The position numbers and the translations under genes were made by a program. The notes beneath the pieces are model-generated. The model saw nothing but the letters and a program-made list of their open reading frames with translations. It was not told the origin of the DNA and did no database searches. From NCBI GenBank assembly GCA_024742355.1, contig JANSYM010000003.1, forward strand, positions 1 to 64,000: DNA of 64,000 nt, written 5' to 3'. The stretch comes from Hyphomonadaceae bacterium. Lineage in GTDB: Bacteria; Pseudomonadota; Alphaproteobacteria; Caulobacterales; Hyphomonadaceae. Of this stretch, positions 26,261 to 34,929 are shown piece after piece; positions within the stretch are counted from its first letter, which is position 1; each line of letters starts with the position of its first letter.

Positions 26261-27112
26261 ATGAAAGACCTTGAAGGCAAAACCGCCTTTGTCACCGGCG
26301 CCGCGTCAGGCATCGGCCTCGCCATCACGACCGCCTTGGCACAAGCCGGCGTCAAAGTGATGATGTGCGATATCGAACAGGACGCGCTCGACGCCGCCAT
26401 TGCCGACCTGCGCAAGACCAATGCCGATGTCGAGGGCGTCGTCGCCGATGTTTCACTGAAAGAGCAATTGCAGGCCGCGGCGGATGCCACGATCGAGCGC
26501 TTCGGCAAGGTCCATATCCTGGTCAACAATGCCGGTGTTGGCGGCGGCGGCGCTTATGACAGCTGGAGCCAGGCCGGATGGGACTGGACCATGGCGGTGA
26601 ATGTCATGGGCGTGGTCTATGGCGTCGAGATTTTTGGCCCGTTGATCGAGAGCCATGGCGAAGGCGGCCACATCGTGTCGACCGCCTCTGTCGCCGGACT
26701 GATGTCGATGAGCGGCGCGCCCTATTTTGTTTCCAAATATGGTGTCGTGGCGCTGTCCGAAGGCTTGCGGGTCGAGCTGGAGCCGCGCGGCATCGGCGTG
26801 TCAGTGTTGTGCCCGGGTATTATTCGCACACGGATTCTCGAGTCGGGTCGCAACCTGCAATCGCGCTATGGCGGGGATGTCGATGAATTGTTCGACCCGG
26901 ACGATGCGGGTGATGAAGGCGCTGCCGATTTCCGCGCCCGGCTGGAGGCTGGAATCGATCCATCTTATGTCGGCGAACTGGTGCGCGAAGGGATTGAGGA
27001 AAACTGGGACTACATTGTCACCGACATGGAGTTCGAACCCATCATCCGCGCCCGCTTCGAGAACATCATGGCCGCCTATGACCGCATCAAGGACCGCGAG
27101 CCCCGGCGCTAG
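26261..27112 (+). CDS. Short-chain dehydrogenase/reductase
   Basis: A 283-residue classical SDR: FVTGAASGIG (about 10-19) for NAD(P) binding, ILVNNAGVGGGG, the catalytic Ser in STASVAG and YFVSK for Tyr/Lys. The C-terminal 60 residues (DELFDPDDAGDEGAADFRARL) are acidic and longer than in many SDRs. An acidic residue follows strand 2 (MMCDIEQD), favouring NAD over NADP. It is followed by a convergent membrane protein gene. Substrate unknown. Confidence 0.93.
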   Translation: MKDLEGKTAFVTGAASGIGLAITTALAQAGVKVMMCDIEQDALDAAIADLRKTNADVEGVVADVSLKEQLQAAADATIERFGKVHILVNNAGVGGGGAYDSWSQAGWDWTMAVNVMGVVYGVEIFGPLIESHGEGGHIVSTASVAGLMSMSGAPYFVSKYGVVALSEGLRVELEPRGIGVSVLCPGIIRTRILESGRNLQSRYGGDVDELFDPDDAGDEGAADFRARLEAGIDPSYVGELVREGIEENWDYIVTDMEFEPIIRARFENIMAAYDRIKDREPRR

Positions 27113-27130
27113 GGCTGCGGCCTGACGCGC

Positions 27131-27583
27131 TCAGCTTGCTTTCTTCTTCCGGCCAATGCGGCCTTTCATGCGCAAGCCATCACGAATGTTGAGGCCCATC
27201 AATGTGAGGTTGAGGGCCCCGGCGCAGAGTTCGATCACCTGAACCGTGTAGAACCAGGTGTCGAACGCCCCAGCGCCAGATTTGTAAGCCAGGAAGATCG
27301 CGGATGGCAGCAGGATGCACAGGCCGTTGGCGGCGATGATTGGCATCCGCTTCTTCTTTGCGACCGCCTGAGGGCTTCGCCATTTTGCGCCGAGCGACAT
27401 GCCCGAGCCGCCGGCAATGGCCATGGCAGGGATGAGGATAAACATCCCTTTCAGGATCATCGCCTTCACCCAAGCGACGGTTTCGTGCGAGGTGAACAAT
27501 TCCGAATAGGCGGTGCTGGTCCAGAAGGTCAGGATGCACAAGAATCCGATGACGCCGGCAATTGCGTGAACTTTGCTTTTCAT
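27131..27583 (-). CDS. Hypothetical membrane protein of MarR-linked unit
   Basis: A 150-residue integral membrane protein with four hydrophobic helices (about 5-24, 45-66, 84-102 and 110-132) and a very basic tail (RMKGRIGRKKKAS), so both ends are probably cytoplasmic. I do not recognise the family. It lies 12 bases downstream of the ABM gene and should be co-transcribed with it, facing away from marR. Confidence 0.72.
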   Translation of the reverse strand: MKSKVHAIAGVIGFLCILTFWTSTAYSELFTSHETVAWVKAMILKGMFILIPAMAIAGGSGMSLGAKWRSPQAVAKKKRMPIIAANGLCILLPSAIFLAYKSGAGAFDTWFYTVQVIELCAGALNLTLMGLNIRDGLRMKGRIGRKKKAS

Positions 27584-27595
27584 CGTCTTCCCTCC

Positions 27596-27964
27596 TTATG
27601 CCGTGCAGAGATTTGAGACCGCGACGCGTGTGAACAGGTGCGGCGCGGCTGTGGTGCCGTCTGGATAAGCGGCGAGGGTGGACTGGAAATCGGGATGGCT
27701 GAACGCGGCGCGGAAATGCGCGGTGGATTCCCAGACAGCATAATTGAAGAACATCGTGCTCGGTTCGACGGCGCGGTGCAGCTGGGTCGAAATGAAGCCT
27801 GGTTGCTTCTTCAACCAGGTCGCGTCGGCCTCCCAGGCCTTGACGACGGCGTCGATGTCTTTCCGGTCGACGCTGAAAGGATTGACCAGAATAACCGGCG
27901 ATTCCTCTGTGCCGAGTTGGGTTTCAATGGGATGGGTGGGGTCGAATGGTTTGATGTCCAGCAT
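27596..27964 (-). CDS. Antibiotic biosynthesis monooxygenase (ABM) family protein
   Basis: A 122-residue protein from the ATG at 27964 (AGGAG upstream). It has the ferredoxin-like ABM pattern: PVILVNPFSVDRKDIDAVVKAW, WLKKQPGFISTQLHRAVEPSTMFFNYAVWESTAHFRAAFSH. Such small proteins are cofactor-free oxygenases or heme-degrading or quinone-acting enzymes. The gene faces marR across two palindromes, and the membrane protein gene follows after 12 bases. I infer that this two-gene unit is repressed by MarR. Confidence 0.85.
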   Translation of the reverse strand: MLDIKPFDPTHPIETQLGTEESPVILVNPFSVDRKDIDAVVKAWEADATWLKKQPGFISTQLHRAVEPSTMFFNYAVWESTAHFRAAFSHPDFQSTLAAYPDGTTAAPHLFTRVAVSNLCTA

Positions 27965-27983
27965 GGTTAGCTCCTGTTGACTG

Positions 27984-28003
27984 TTTGACAACATATTGTC
28001 AAA
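27984..28003. promoter_or_regulatory. MarR-type operator, site 1
   Basis: TTTGACAACATATTGTCAAA has 8-base arms TTTGACAA/TTGTCAAA and a 4-base centre. It is nearly the same as site 2, and both lie in the 86-base gap between the ABM gene and marR. The site lies just before the ABM start. Confidence 0.75.
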
Positions 28004-28019
28004 ATGACCAAAAGCATAA

Positions 28020-28037
28020 TTGACAACATGTTGTCAA
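28020..28037. promoter_or_regulatory. MarR-type operator, site 2
   Basis: TTGACAACATGTTGTCAA is a perfect 18-base palindrome whose right end is 13 bases before the marR start. The centres of sites 1 and 2 are 35 bases apart, roughly three and a third helical turns. Together they imply autoregulation plus control of the divergent unit. Confidence 0.82.
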
Positions 28038-28050
28038 TAGGGGTTGATAC

Positions 28051-28518
28051 ATGTCGAAAAGCAAACACACTCGAGCAGGAGCTGCGATGACCGATCTGGT
28101 GCTCGAAACATTCAGGCTGAATGGCCGTCTTCTGACCTCTGGCGACCGGCTGGTCGAGCCGCTGGGGCTGTCCAGTGCGCGCTGGCAGGTGCTCGGCGCG
28201 ATCCACTATGCCGACGGGCCGCAACCGGTGGCCTGGCTCGCCCGCAGCATGGGCCTGGCGCGACAGGGCGTCCAGCGCATCACCAATGAGCTGGAGAAAG
28301 AAGGCCTGGTCTCATTTGCGCCCAATCCCAATCACCGCCGCGCCCATCTGGTGCTGCTGACGGACAAGGGACAGGAGGTCTATGCCGCCGCAGAACGCCG
28401 ACAAACTGAATGGGTGAATGGGCTGAGCCAGGATTTCGACCTCAAGGAAATCGAGGCCGCGTTGAGCGTGATGACGACAATGCGGGCGAGGCTGGAAGAA
28501 GAGTTGAGTGGGGCGTAG
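28051..28518 (+). CDS. MarR-family transcriptional regulator
   Basis: A 155-residue winged-helix regulator. It begins MSKSKHTRAGAAMTDLVLETFRL, and the wHTH spans about 45-105: SARWQVLGAIHYADGPQPVAWLARSMGLARQGVQRITNELEKEGLV with the wing NHRRAHLVLLTDKG. MarR dimers usually respond to small phenolic or lipid ligands. It is divergent from the ABM/membrane-protein unit and bounded by two palindromes with matching half-sites, so it probably represses both itself and that unit. A downstream ATG at 28087 is an alternative start. Confidence 0.93.
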   Translation: MSKSKHTRAGAAMTDLVLETFRLNGRLLTSGDRLVEPLGLSSARWQVLGAIHYADGPQPVAWLARSMGLARQGVQRITNELEKEGLVSFAPNPNHRRAHLVLLTDKGQEVYAAAERRQTEWVNGLSQDFDLKEIEAALSVMTTMRARLEEELSGA

Positions 28519-28545
28519 CCGGCGAGGTCTGCGCCGATGGAGCGC

Positions 28546-29484
28546 TTACTGGTTGCGGTGTTTCCGGCGTGTATCAGCATCCAGGTCTAAAAACTCTGCG
28601 GCGTTCTCATAAAGGATTGCCGCTCGCTGCCGGTCTGAGATGATCTCAATCTCCTCCAATCGCTCAAGGATCAGCGCGATCGGAACGTTGTCGCTGCCGA
28701 GCATGACGCGATCCTCAAAACCGGCTTCGATCAGCCGGACGAGGCTATTCTCGTACACTTCAATGGGCAAAAGGCTATTTGTGATCGAAAGATCGAGATA
28801 CACATTCGGATAATCTGAGAGCAAACTTAGCGTTTCGTCCCAGAGCTCTGCTGCTTCAAAGCCGTCCGACCCAATATGCTGAAGCCAGATTTTGAGATCG
28901 GGATGACGGTGTAAAACCGCTCGTAATTGGTTCGGATTGCCCATTTCGCCATCATAGTCCGGACAGCAGTTTGGATTTGCGCGGATAGAACGTCCCGGTG
29001 GTGGGCCGCTCCAGGAATGAACTCCAACGGGGACGCCATACTCCGCGGCGAGCGCCCAATACGGCGCCATTTTCGCGCTATCCGGCGGGGTGCCGTCATA
29101 ATTGAACATCAGTTCGTGAAATGCGCCGATGCGGCCGGACTCGAGGCTGTCTCTCAGCCAGACGAGATCAGGTAACCCGTCCGTTTCGGGAAAGCAATCA
29201 TACCTCTCAGCCAGATTTTTCGGGCACGGCATCATCGCACCGAGGACAAATAAATCCGAAGTGTCATCGCTCCAGCGCTCTGCTTGCGCCGGCGAGGTGA
29301 CGGATACGATGGAAAGCACGACACTCTGTTCGCGCAATTCGGTCGCCATCGATCCCGGTCCGCCATCGGGTTCAAATGAGCTGGCCAAAGGCGCATGGCG
29401 ATGCATATCGATAATCGGCTGGGGTGATTCGACCGTCTGACATGCCGTCAGAGCCAATAACAGAAAACCCCCAATGGCTCTCAT
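28546..29484 (-). CDS. Amidohydrolase-family lipoprotein
   Basis: A 312-residue protein with lipobox signal (MRAIGGFLLLALTAC), then a TIM-barrel amidohydrolase-2 pattern: IIDMHRHAPL (metal ligands HxH, about 25-32), a VGVHSWSGP strand, WLQHIGSDG and GSDN as the last metal-aspartate. It should be an exported, membrane-anchored metal hydrolase; the substrate is unknown. It lies 28 bases from marR in the convergent direction and has no operon partner. Confidence 0.85.
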   Translation of the reverse strand: MRAIGGFLLLALTACQTVESPQPIIDMHRHAPLASSFEPDGGPGSMATELREQSVVLSIVSVTSPAQAERWSDDTSDLFVLGAMMPCPKNLAERYDCFPETDGLPDLVWLRDSLESGRIGAFHELMFNYDGTPPDSAKMAPYWALAAEYGVPVGVHSWSGPPPGRSIRANPNCCPDYDGEMGNPNQLRAVLHRHPDLKIWLQHIGSDGFEAAELWDETLSLLSDYPNVYLDLSITNSLLPIEVYENSLVRLIEAGFEDRVMLGSDNVPIALILERLEEIEIISDRQRAAILYENAAEFLDLDADTRRKHRNQ

Positions 29485-29562
29485 GCCATGCTCCTTCGAT
29501 CGAGTGACCGCACCTATAGCAGCTTGGGCATTCAGAACAAAGACGGTGCTATTCGTGCGACG

Positions 29563-30486
29563 CTAAAGCCGCAGTCCCTTCGGTGCGAGACGTTCAAGCT
29601 CTTTGATCTGCTCAGGCGGCGTCGGGATGACTTTGCGCTTGTCGAGGTCAAACGTCACCGCAACCGCTTCGGTTGTGATCCAGGCGTCGCCGGTATCCGG
29701 GTCGAGCATCCAGTGGGACAGGGAATGGGTCTTCTCAGCGACATTGGCGAGGCTGGTATGGATGACATAGCGATCGCCGGCGCGCGGCCATTTGCGATAG
29801 ATCAGCCGGTATTCCAACACTGCGCCGCCCATGCGGGCACCGGTCTGTGAGGCGGCCACCTTGGTACGCCAGTCATGCAGCAGGGTCGGCACGGAGTCGG
29901 AAATGCGTCCGATGAACCAGGGCGCGGCAATGCGGCCAAACTGGTCGGCTTCGCGCGGCTGGAACAGTCCGCGGCCAATCTCCGGCGCGCCGCATTTTTC
30001 AACGGTCTCTTGGGTGGCTTTGTCCGGGGCTGTGGGCGTAACCGTCAGATCGAGCCCGCGCGGTTTCGTGTCATCCGGCGGCGTGTCGATCAGCGCTTCC
30101 AGTTGCGCGCGTGACCGCGTGCTCCACGGGAAGGGTTTACCAGTCTTGGCCTCGGCATGGATGACACGCGTGCGAAACGCAGCCGCTGGGCGGCCATCGC
30201 CATGGCGCATCTCCTGATAGATGAGCGCGCTGGTCTCATCCCATTCCAGAACGCAGCCTTGCATGCGCAAAGGATGCCCGGCATGCGCCTCGCGAATATA
30301 GCGAATATGATGTTCAGCAACCAGCATGGTCGATGGCGCGTTGGCGTGAAAGGCGTGCGGCATGTCGATCGCGCCGGCGAGACTACCAAGGCCCTCCATC
30401 GCCTTTTCGACATAGACGCGCACATTCATGTGCCCCATCTCGTCGCAATCCCAGGTATTCGCGATGCCGCTCCAGAGCGGGATCAT
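29563..30486 (-). CDS. Double-hotdog acyl-CoA thioesterase-like protein
   Basis: A 307-residue protein of two hotdog-like halves. The first half is a 4-hydroxybenzoyl-CoA thioesterase-like unit with NTWDCDEMGHMNVRVYVEKAMEG (the N-x-D-H/G-M-N-V motif) and MLVAEHHIRYIREAHAG; the second begins near WFIGRISDSVP and carries EKTHSLSHWMLDPDTGDAWITTE. It probably hydrolyses an acyl-CoA in the cytoplasm. It is coupled to the Zur-like gene by an ATGA overlap. Confidence 0.85.
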   Translation of the reverse strand: MIPLWSGIANTWDCDEMGHMNVRVYVEKAMEGLGSLAGAIDMPHAFHANAPSTMLVAEHHIRYIREAHAGHPLRMQGCVLEWDETSALIYQEMRHGDGRPAAAFRTRVIHAEAKTGKPFPWSTRSRAQLEALIDTPPDDTKPRGLDLTVTPTAPDKATQETVEKCGAPEIGRGLFQPREADQFGRIAAPWFIGRISDSVPTLLHDWRTKVAASQTGARMGGAVLEYRLIYRKWPRAGDRYVIHTSLANVAEKTHSLSHWMLDPDTGDAWITTEAVAVTFDLDKRKVIPTPPEQIKELERLAPKGLRL

Positions 30487-30971
30487 GAGGCGCAGTTCCG
30501 GCAGACACCGCGCGCTTCGATGACGGCGCTGCGCACCTTGAACCCAGCCGCTTCGGTTTCCTTGTCCAGTGCCTTGCCGGTCTCGACCGCATGCAATTCC
30601 TCGGCCCCGCCGCAGGTGTCGCAGATGATGAAGACCGCCGAGTGCGCGTGGCTGGTATGGCCGCAGGCGACATAGGCATTGAGGCTCTCAATCTTGTGCG
30701 CCAGGCCCATGTCCTGAAGAAAATCGAGCGCGCGATAGACCGTCGGCGGTTTGGCAGCGCCTTCGCCATCGAGATTGGCGAGCAGATCATAGGCCTTGGC
30801 TGGTTCGCTGCTCTCGAGCAGCAGATGCAGAACCTTGCGCCGGATGCGGGTCAGCTTCTGCCCTTTCTGTTCAACCAGGGCTTCAGCTTCCGTCAGGAAC
30901 GCTTCGGCTTCCTGCGGGCTGCACGGCGTATTGGCGTGGGAATGAGCATGCGAATGGGCCATGGCGTCCAT
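30483..30971 (-). CDS. Fur-family regulator, Zur-like
   Basis: A 162-residue Fur-type repressor. After a His-rich N-terminus (MDAMAHSHAHSHAN) comes a winged helix (KLTRIRRKVLHLLL, KPPTVYRALDFLQ) and a metal-sensing half with CDTCGG and CRNC, the structural zinc cysteine pairs. VYRALDFLQDMGLAHKIESLNAYVAC is typical of Zur, and the His-rich leader fits zinc sensing, so zinc homeostasis is the best guess. The start is uncertain (30971 or 30962; no clear RBS). It is the upstream gene of a two-gene unit with the thioesterase. Confidence 0.88.
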   Translation of the reverse strand: MDAMAHSHAHSHANTPCSPQEAEAFLTEAEALVEQKGQKLTRIRRKVLHLLLESSEPAKAYDLLANLDGEGAAKPPTVYRALDFLQDMGLAHKIESLNAYVACGHTSHAHSAVFIICDTCGGAEELHAVETGKALDKETEAAGFKVRSAVIEARGVCRNCAS

Positions 30972-31187
30972 TTTGGGCGATTGGTGACAAATGTGAAGGG
31001 GAAGCGCGGAATGCGTGCAGGATTCTTTGCACTCTCGCAGAGGCCATTGTCGCCGTCACTTAGGAAGAATACGCAGTTGAGCGCATCTGACACGCGGCAT
31101 GTTTCCGCGCGGCAGAATGGGTAATTTCTCTCGTGAAAACAGTTTCCTAGCTGGGGGGCTCAAACTCTTGAACGACGAGGATCTGTT

Positions 31188-31862
31188 ATGAAATCTGTCT
31201 TTTGCGCTGCCCTGATGGCGACGTCCGCTTTGATTGGAACGGCGGCTTATGCCGACGATAATCCGTGGATGGTTCGCGGGCGCGTGCTTGCTGTTGTGCC
31301 GGATGAGAGCGGCGACCTGTCGGTCGCTGGCGCGGCCCTGCCAGGCAATGTCGATATTGGCGATCAGTATGTGCCGGAACTCGACATCACCTATTTCTTC
31401 AACAAGAACATTGCTGCAGAGCTGATCCTCGCCGTGACCCCGCATGATGTGAAAGCGGTGAACGTCACAGTGCCGGGCGCACTGACAGATGCAACAGTCG
31501 ACCTTGGCGATGTCTGGTTGCTGCCGCCGACACTGACCCTGCAATACCATTTCGACACGGGCGGCCAGTTCAAGCCTTATGTCGGCGCCGGTATCAATGC
31601 GACCCTGTTCTTCAATGAAGACGCGGGACCAGTCGCCGATAGTATAGATTATGATCCAAGCATTGGCGGCGCACTGCAGATCGGGTTCGACTATGACCTC
31701 GATGGTCAGCCGGGCGGATGGGCATTCAATGCCGACGTCAAGAAGATCTGGATCAATACCGATGTGACCGTGGATTTCACTACAGCTTTGGGTGCGACCG
31801 TCGATGCGGGAGTCGACATCGACCCAACCGTGGTTGGTCTTGGCTTTGGCTATAAATTCTAG
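31188..31862 (+). CDS. OmpW-family outer-membrane protein
   Basis: A 224-residue protein with signal peptide (MKSVFCAALMATSALIGTAAYA-DD) and the OmpW pattern: WMVRGRVLAVVPDESG, VPELDITYFFNKNIAAELIL, a TLQYHFDTGGQFKPYVGAGIN motif and the C-terminal FGYKF with terminal Phe used by the Bam machinery. OmpW-type barrels let small hydrophobic molecules pass the outer membrane. It has GAGGA before the start and its own terminator, so it is monocistronic. Confidence 0.93.
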   Translation: MKSVFCAALMATSALIGTAAYADDNPWMVRGRVLAVVPDESGDLSVAGAALPGNVDIGDQYVPELDITYFFNKNIAAELILAVTPHDVKAVNVTVPGALTDATVDLGDVWLLPPTLTLQYHFDTGGQFKPYVGAGINATLFFNEDAGPVADSIDYDPSIGGALQIGFDYDLDGQPGGWAFNADVKKIWINTDVTVDFTTALGATVDAGVDIDPTVVGLGFGYKF

Positions 31863-31895
31863 CCAACTGGCCTCCTTCCAGAACCAACCATGCTT

Positions 31896-31928
31896 GCCCC
31901 GAACCGGCTGCGGTTCGGGGCTTTTTTT
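31896..31928 (+). terminator. Rho-independent terminator
   Basis: GCCCCGAACC and GGTTCGGGGC form a perfect ten-base stem with the loop GGCTGC and are followed by seven Ts. It ends the ompW-like gene. Confidence 0.95.
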
Positions 31929-32011
31929 GACCTGATTCTGAATTGATTTGGCTTGCACCACTGTCTGGTAGGGAGTGGATCAGCGGCAGATTGAGGCGGC
32001 TTTCAACCCGT

Positions 32012-32833
32012 TCATGTTCCATCCCTCCCCGCTGTCAGACGTGCAATCAGCGTCGGCACGTCATATTCATCATCGCCCTCATAGCGCGGCGCATTGCGGG
32101 CATAAGCGTCTTCGATCTTGTCGTGGATCGGTTTGATGCGCTCGATATTATAGGCGTGGGTGACGATATAAAACTCGCCCGCGCGGATCTGCTCGACCAC
32201 CTTGTCGGCAAACGTGTCCGCATCCATGGCCCATTGTTCAGACCCTTTGGTCATCTCAGAGGCGACAAAGCCCGGCACGATCATACCGACCTGGACGAAG
32301 TCCGGAAACTCATCACGCATCGCTTCGGTGAGGCCCCGCACGGCATGCTTGGAGGCGATATAGGACGCGCTGTTCTGGACCGCGTTGAAGAAGGCATTTT
32401 CTGAGGCAAGGTTGTAGATCGCGGCCGGCGTTCCGCGGTCGATCATGCGCTTGCCGAAGATCGCGGCGCCGTGCCAGACGCCGAAGAAATTGACGTCAAA
32501 CAGCTTGCGCACATCCGCCATGGGCACATCCACGATGGGCTGGCGATTGCTCGGGATGCCGGCATTGTTGATCAGCACATCGGTGCCGCCATAGGTCGCG
32601 TCGGCGAAATCGGCCAGGGCGGTGACGCTGGCTTCGTCGGTGACATCCATGGCCATGGCGGATGCCTCGATGCCGATTTCCTTGAGCGCCGCGACGGCCT
32701 CATCCAGCCGGTTCTGCCTCGGCTCACCGATGACAATCTTCGCGCCGTCGCGGCCAAATCTCTTGGCGAGACCAAACCCGATTCCCGTCGCGCCGCCGGT
32801 AATGACAACCGTCTTGTCTTTGAAATTGTCCAT
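32012..32833 (-). CDS. Short-chain dehydrogenase/reductase
   Basis: A 273-residue SDR with VITGGATGIG near residue 10-19, VLINNAGIPS, a YNLASENA segment carrying the catalytic Ser and YIASK as the catalytic Tyr/Lys. The residue after strand 2 (VIGEPRQNR) does not clearly predict NAD or NADP. It is the second gene of a minus-strand unit, 21 bases after an acyl-CoA dehydrogenase gene, and may act on hydroxyacyl or other lipid-derived substrates. Confidence 0.92.
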   Translation of the reverse strand: MDNFKDKTVVITGGATGIGFGLAKRFGRDGAKIVIGEPRQNRLDEAVAALKEIGIEASAMAMDVTDEASVTALADFADATYGGTDVLINNAGIPSNRQPIVDVPMADVRKLFDVNFFGVWHGAAIFGKRMIDRGTPAAIYNLASENAFFNAVQNSASYIASKHAVRGLTEAMRDEFPDFVQVGMIVPGFVASEMTKGSEQWAMDADTFADKVVEQIRAGEFYIVTHAYNIERIKPIHDKIEDAYARNAPRYEGDDEYDVPTLIARLTAGRDGT

Positions 32834-32854
32834 GTCGAACCTCCCGGGGCGAGC

Positions 32855-34024
32855 CTACAATGCCAGCTGCCGTGCTGCCAAATCGCGCATGATTTCTTCC
32901 GAGCCGCCGCCAATCGCCATGACGCGCACTTCGCGATAAATCCGCTCGACCCGATGACCGCGAATGAAACCGCTGCCGCCCAGGATCTGCATCGCTTCGC
33001 GGGCACAGAATTCCAAGGTTTCAGTCGCCTGCACTTTCAACATGGCGAGCTCTGCCACCGGCGTGTTGCCGTTCTGAACATGCCAGGCAAACGTATCGAG
33101 CATGGTCGTCGTGGCCCAGACGCGCTGGGCCATGGCCGCGATCTTGTGACGGATCACCTGATGATCAGCGAGGCGTTTTCCAAAGGTCTTGCGCTCCTGC
33201 GCCCAGGCTGCGGCTTCCTCAATGCAGACCCTCGCTGCCGCGGCAGCCTGGGCCGCCATGCCAAGGCGTTCACCATTGAAGTTGGCGACAATGCCGTAGA
33301 AGCCTTTATTCTCCGCGCCGATCAGGTTTTCGGCCGGAACGAAGACGTCATCGAAATGGATAGTCGCGGTGTCCGAGGCCCACCAGCCTTGCTTGGGCAG
33401 CTCGGTTCGGCTCACGCCTTCGCTCTCCAGATCAATCAGCATCAGCGAAATTCCGCCCATGCCGTCGCCACCTGTGCGCACGGCTGTGGTGAGCCATTTT
33501 GAGGTCATGCCGCCGGTAATGTAGGTCTTCGAGCCATTGACGCGCCAGCCATTGCCGTCCTTCACAGCCTTGGTTTTCAGCTGGGCGACGTCAGACCCCG
33601 CCGACGGTTCGGTGATGCCGAGGCTGATCTGTTTCTCGCCGGACAGGACCTCGTTGCCGATTTCTGTTTTCATCTCTTCCGAGCCGAGCGCCATGATTGG
33701 GGGCAGGCCGATGCCGTGGATCATCAGGGCGGAAGACACACCGCCGGCGCCCATCCGCGCCAGCTCTTCCGAGGTGACAATGCCGTGGAAGCGGTCAAAC
33801 TCGGTGCCTTCGCCGCCATATTCGGTGGGATAGCCAATGCCGAGAAGTCCGGCCGCCTTGGCTTTCTTGAACAAGTCGCGCGGGATGCGTCCGGCTTCTT
33901 CCCACTCCTCAACGTATGGCATCATTTCGCGTTCCACGAAGCCGCGCACGCTGCGGCGCCATTCTGTGTGGGTCTCGTCCATGTGCGGGCAGGGCGGGCG
34001 GAGGTCATCAAATGTCAAAGTCAT
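32855..34024 (-). CDS. Acyl-CoA dehydrogenase
   Basis: A 389-residue flavoprotein starting MTLTFDDLRPPCPHMDE (ATG at 34024; a TTG nine codons upstream is not preferred). Signatures are ISLGITEPSAGSDVAQLKTKA (FAD-binding), YITGG and the C-terminal CAREAMQILGGSGFIRGHRVERIYREVRVMAIGGGSEEIMRDL. It introduces the alpha-beta double bond in an acyl-CoA, feeding electrons to ETF. The catalytic Glu is probably in the RIYREVRV region, but I have not proved it. It precedes the SDR gene. Confidence 0.93.
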   Translation of the reverse strand: MTLTFDDLRPPCPHMDETHTEWRRSVRGFVEREMMPYVEEWEEAGRIPRDLFKKAKAAGLLGIGYPTEYGGEGTEFDRFHGIVTSEELARMGAGGVSSALMIHGIGLPPIMALGSEEMKTEIGNEVLSGEKQISLGITEPSAGSDVAQLKTKAVKDGNGWRVNGSKTYITGGMTSKWLTTAVRTGGDGMGGISLMLIDLESEGVSRTELPKQGWWASDTATIHFDDVFVPAENLIGAENKGFYGIVANFNGERLGMAAQAAAAARVCIEEAAAWAQERKTFGKRLADHQVIRHKIAAMAQRVWATTTMLDTFAWHVQNGNTPVAELAMLKVQATETLEFCAREAMQILGGSGFIRGHRVERIYREVRVMAIGGGSEEIMRDLAARQLAL

Positions 34025-34110
34025 GTCAGCGATGGTGATCGCCCGAGGCAAACCGTCAAGCCGTCACGTGGCGGCAGAGCGGGGCTGGTGTTTGCGTGTG
34101 CAAAGGCCAT

Positions 34111-34776
34111 ATGAGAGGCATGAAAGTCTATACCGATCCCGATCAGGGGCCGCAGCGCCCGCCGATTTTTCGCAAGGGATTTCCAACCGTTATCCTCGCC
34201 CTGACTGGCGCCATTGTGGCGGTGACCCTGGTGCAGTTCAACGTGTCGCGCCAATTGCAGGACTGGATGTTTGCGGTCGGCGCGGTGGCGGGTGGGCCCG
34301 GGTTTGAGAATGTCTACCGGCCCTGGGGCGACTTTGCGCCCTATGTGCTGCACACATTCCTGCATGGCAGCTCGTTTCACCTGATGATGAACATGGCCAT
34401 GCTGATCGCGCTCGGCCCGATCGTTGTCCAGGGGCTCGGCAGGGATGGCAGAAGCGCGGTGCTGTTCCTGCTCTTCTTTTTCCTCTGTGCGGCAGGCGGT
34501 GGCGCAGCGCAGATGCTCTGGTACGCCATTGATGTTCAGGATGGAATCACGATCGGCGCCTCATCCGCGATTTCCGGCCTGCTGCCTGCCATCGGCTTTA
34601 TTCGAAATGGCTGGCGCGGCGCCTGGTCGATCAGCGTGCCCTGGTTGTTGATCAATATCGTGCTCGCCTTTCTCGGCGGCGATATCGGCATCATGCGCAT
34701 CGCCTGGGCCGCGCATCTGGGCGGGCTCGCGGCGGGGTTCAGCTTTCCGGTGTTCGTGCGGCTCGCCCGAACTTAG
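34111..34776 (+). CDS. Rhomboid-family intramembrane serine protease
   Basis: About 221 residues with six membrane helices. The catalytic Ser is in IGASSAISGLLPA (GxSx motif), with a His in the last helix AWAAHLGGLAAGF, as rhomboids require. LHTFLHGSSFHLMMNMAMLI has the H-x2-x3-N pattern of the L1/helix 2 region (HSSFHLMMN). It cleaves membrane-protein helices near the periplasmic face. The start is unsure (ATG at 34111 with AAGG upstream, or 34120). It is divergent from the acyl-CoA dehydrogenase unit. Confidence 0.93.
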   Translation: MRGMKVYTDPDQGPQRPPIFRKGFPTVILALTGAIVAVTLVQFNVSRQLQDWMFAVGAVAGGPGFENVYRPWGDFAPYVLHTFLHGSSFHLMMNMAMLIALGPIVVQGLGRDGRSAVLFLLFFFLCAAGGGAAQMLWYAIDVQDGITIGASSAISGLLPAIGFIRNGWRGAWSISVPWLLINIVLAFLGGDIGIMRIAWAAHLGGLAAGFSFPVFVRLART

Positions 34777-34787
34777 AGATGGCGTCA

Positions 34788-34912
34788 CCCTCGACGGGCG
34801 CAGCCCGTCTGAGGGCCCATCACCCTCAATAGAGCCGATGCGAATAAAATGACGTTGGTGCTCAAAATCTGAGACCTGGAGATGGGCACCCAGACCGCTG
34901 CGCGGTCGGGTG
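34788..34912. repeat. Compound hairpin region between rhomboid and GIY-YIG genes
   Basis: Two hairpins are seen: 34788-34815, where CCCTCGACGGGC pairs with GCCCGTC plus GAGGG across one bulge, and 34887-34912, where CACCC and GACCG pair with CGGTC and GGGTG around CTGCG. They separate two convergent genes, and either could act as a terminator or a REP-like element. Confidence 0.55.
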
Positions 34913-34929
34913 TGACGCACGCATGGGAG

